Shown piece by piece: positions 13,644 through 14,872 of a stretch of 14,872 nt of DNA. A program made the position numbers and the translations under genes. The notes beneath the pieces were generated by a model that did not search any database, was not told the origin of the DNA, and worked only from the letters and a program-made list of their open reading frames with translations. Within the stretch, counting starts at the first letter, position 1. The number at the start of each line of letters is the position of its first letter. Source of the DNA: Pseudomonadota bacterium (GTDB taxonomy: Bacteria > Pseudomonadota > Gammaproteobacteria > Burkholderiales > Thiobacillaceae); assembly GCA_021791235.1 (NCBI GenBank), contig JAJYXA010000397.1:1-14872 (forward strand), read 5' to 3'.

Positions 13644-14872
13644 TCGATGCCCTGAAAATCTGGACGGCGGAACACCGCGATCCGGTGGATGCCTTCCTGC
13701 GCCGCTGTTTTGCCGAAAACCGCGCACTTCTGCTGCAAAGCGACCTGTGCGCGGTACTCGATGCGTTGGCGACCGAATCCGCCGGTTCGCTTGACGGTAC
13801 GCCGCTGCAGCAGGCGGTGCGGCATTTCCAGGAAGGCGTGCTGCAAAGCCCGTGGGCCTATTTCGCGTTGCGGGAAGGGGCCGGCCGCTGGCGCTACCTG
13901 CGCATGCATCAGGAACAGCTCGTCCCCGAACGCGTGTCGGTGAGCGAATTTCTCGCCTTAAAGGAACAGTTCGTGAAGCCGGCGGACGACGGCGGCAGCG
14001 TGCTGGAAATCGACTTCGAGCCGTTCGGCCGCCATGTGCCGCGGCTGCAGGAAACGCGCTCGATCGGGCAGGGCGTGCTGCACCTCAACCGTCATCTGGC
14101 GAGCGCGATGTTCACCCGGCCCGAGATCGGCCACGCCAGGCTGCTGAACTTTCTGCGCATGCACACGCTGGACGGCCGCCAGCTCATGCTCGCGCCCCAT
14201 ATCGGCGAGGTGGAAGCGTTGCGGGGCGCGCTGCGCGAGGCGCTGCGGCAGCTCGAAGCGCTCGATCCCGAGACGCCGTGGACGGCGTTTGCCGCCCCCC
14301 TCGGCGGGCTGGGATTCGAGCCGGGCTGGGGCGCCACGGCGGCACGGGCGAGCGAGACCATGGGGCTGCTGGTCGACATCCTGGAGGCACCGTCGCCCGC
14401 CGTGCTGGAGGCCTTCCTCGCGCGCATTCCGATGATCTCGCGCCTGCTGATCGTGTCGCCGCACGGCTATTTCGGCCAGGACAACGTGCTGGGACGCCCC
14501 GACACCGGCGGCCAGGTGGTCTACATCCTCGACCAGGTGCGCGCGCTGGAACGCGAGATGCGCGACCGCATGGCGGCGCAGGGGGTGCAGGTCGATCCCC
14601 GGATCGTCGTCGTCACCCGGCTGATTGCCGAGGCCGACGGCACCACCTGCAACCAGCCGCTGGAAAAGATCCAGGGCACCGACCACGCCTGGATCGTTCG
14701 CGTGCCCTTTCATCACCCCAACGGCGAGATCGTGCGGCAGTGGATTTCGCGCTTCGAGATCTGGCCCTATCTGGAAACCTTCGCAACCCACGCCGAGCGC
14801 GAGGCGCTGGCCCAGCTGGGCGGGCGCCCCGACCTCATCATCGGCAACTATTCCGACGGCAACCTGGTGGCC
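13640..14872 (+). CDS. Sucrose synthase, 3' part beyond the window
   Basis: The first 411 codons of sucrose synthase, open to the window edge; the family is about 800 residues long, so about half is seen. The enzyme reversibly converts sucrose plus NDP (often ADP in bacteria) to NDP-glucose and fructose. The N-terminal regulatory region includes FGRHVPRLQETRSIGQGVLHLNRHL and LLNFLRMHTLDGRQLML. The GT-B catalytic part begins with the diagnostic SPHGYFGQ (273-280) and PDTGGQVVYILDQVRALE (from 287), then VTRLI, and DLIIGNYSDGNLVA at the edge. The E-x7-E pair and residues governing nucleotide preference lie outside. The ATG overlaps the sps stop (ATGA), with a consensus ribosome binding site. With the kinase and SPS/SPP upstream it closes a synthesis-cleavage cycle. 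No frameshift is seen. Confidence 0.95.
   Translation, partial: MIDALKIWTAEHRDPVDAFLRRCFAENRALLLQSDLCAVLDALATESAGSLDGTPLQQAVRHFQEGVLQSPWAYFALREGAGRWRYLRMHQEQLVPERVSVSEFLALKEQFVKPADDGGSVLEIDFEPFGRHVPRLQETRSIGQGVLHLNRHLASAMFTRPEIGHARLLNFLRMHTLDGRQLMLAPHIGEVEALRGALREALRQLEALDPETPWTAFAAPLGGLGFEPGWGATAARASETMGLLVDILEAPSPAVLEAFLARIPMISRLLIVSPHGYFGQDNVLGRPDTGGQVVYILDQVRALEREMRDRMAAQGVQVDPRIVVVTRLIAEADGTTCNQPLEKIQGTDHAWIVRVPFHHPNGEIVRQWISRFEIWPYLETFATHAEREALAQLGGRPDLIIGNYSDGNLVA

Noticed and set aside
12216..13727. 503-residue minus-strand open frame opposite sps
   Set aside because: It is antisense to the SPS/SPP gene, whose motifs are intact, and its composition is typical of a shadow frame.

Overview
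This GC-rich window looks like a chromosomal segment of a betaproteobacterium. Three things suggest this: the frk-sps-sus sucrose cluster known from Nitrosomonas- and Thiobacillus-like bacteria, the 'group 2' Mrp operon with fused subunits A and B, and palindromic repeats of a style common in that group. The genus is an inference; there is no rRNA or other marker gene to confirm it.

Layout. Positions 1-208 hold no supportable gene. From 6296 down to 209 on the minus strand lies a complete Mrp-type monovalent cation/proton antiporter operon in the order mrpA(B)-C-D-E-F-G. The first five junctions are overlapping start/stop codons. Only mrpF-mrpG is separated, by 155 bp that carry a repeat-type inverted repeat. 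From 10013 down to 6408, on the same strand and just upstream of the operon, is a gene for a 1201-residue membrane protein with seven membrane segments, four PAS domains, GGDEF and EAL. It is predicted to make and/or degrade cyclic di-GMP. A promoter-like sequence for the mrp operon lies in the 111-bp gap between them.

A 500-bp non-coding region (10014-10513) separates this gene from a divergent plus-strand operon. That operon encodes a PfkB-family (probably fructo-) kinase, a bifunctional sucrose-phosphate synthase/phosphatase, and a sucrose synthase cut off by the window edge. The non-coding region holds two AT-rich islands that share the 8-mer TTGTGCAA.

How it fits together. The plus-strand operon covers sucrose synthesis (SPS then SPP) and turnover (sucrose synthase gives NDP-glucose and fructose; the kinase re-phosphorylates fructose). 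In bacteria of this type sucrose is mostly a compatible solute. Mrp exports Na+ in exchange for H+. The window can therefore be read as a salt/osmotic adaptation neighbourhood with a c-di-GMP sensor between the two halves. That link is inference from proximity.

The most unusual signals are three separate repeat-like insertions in or between mrp genes. Two of them lie in frame inside coding sequence: an approximately 43-residue insertion in the MrpB-like part of MrpA, and an 18-codon insertion at the very end of MrpD. I see no CRISPR array, RNA gene, transposase or toxin/defence system, and no clearly undescribed multi-gene system.
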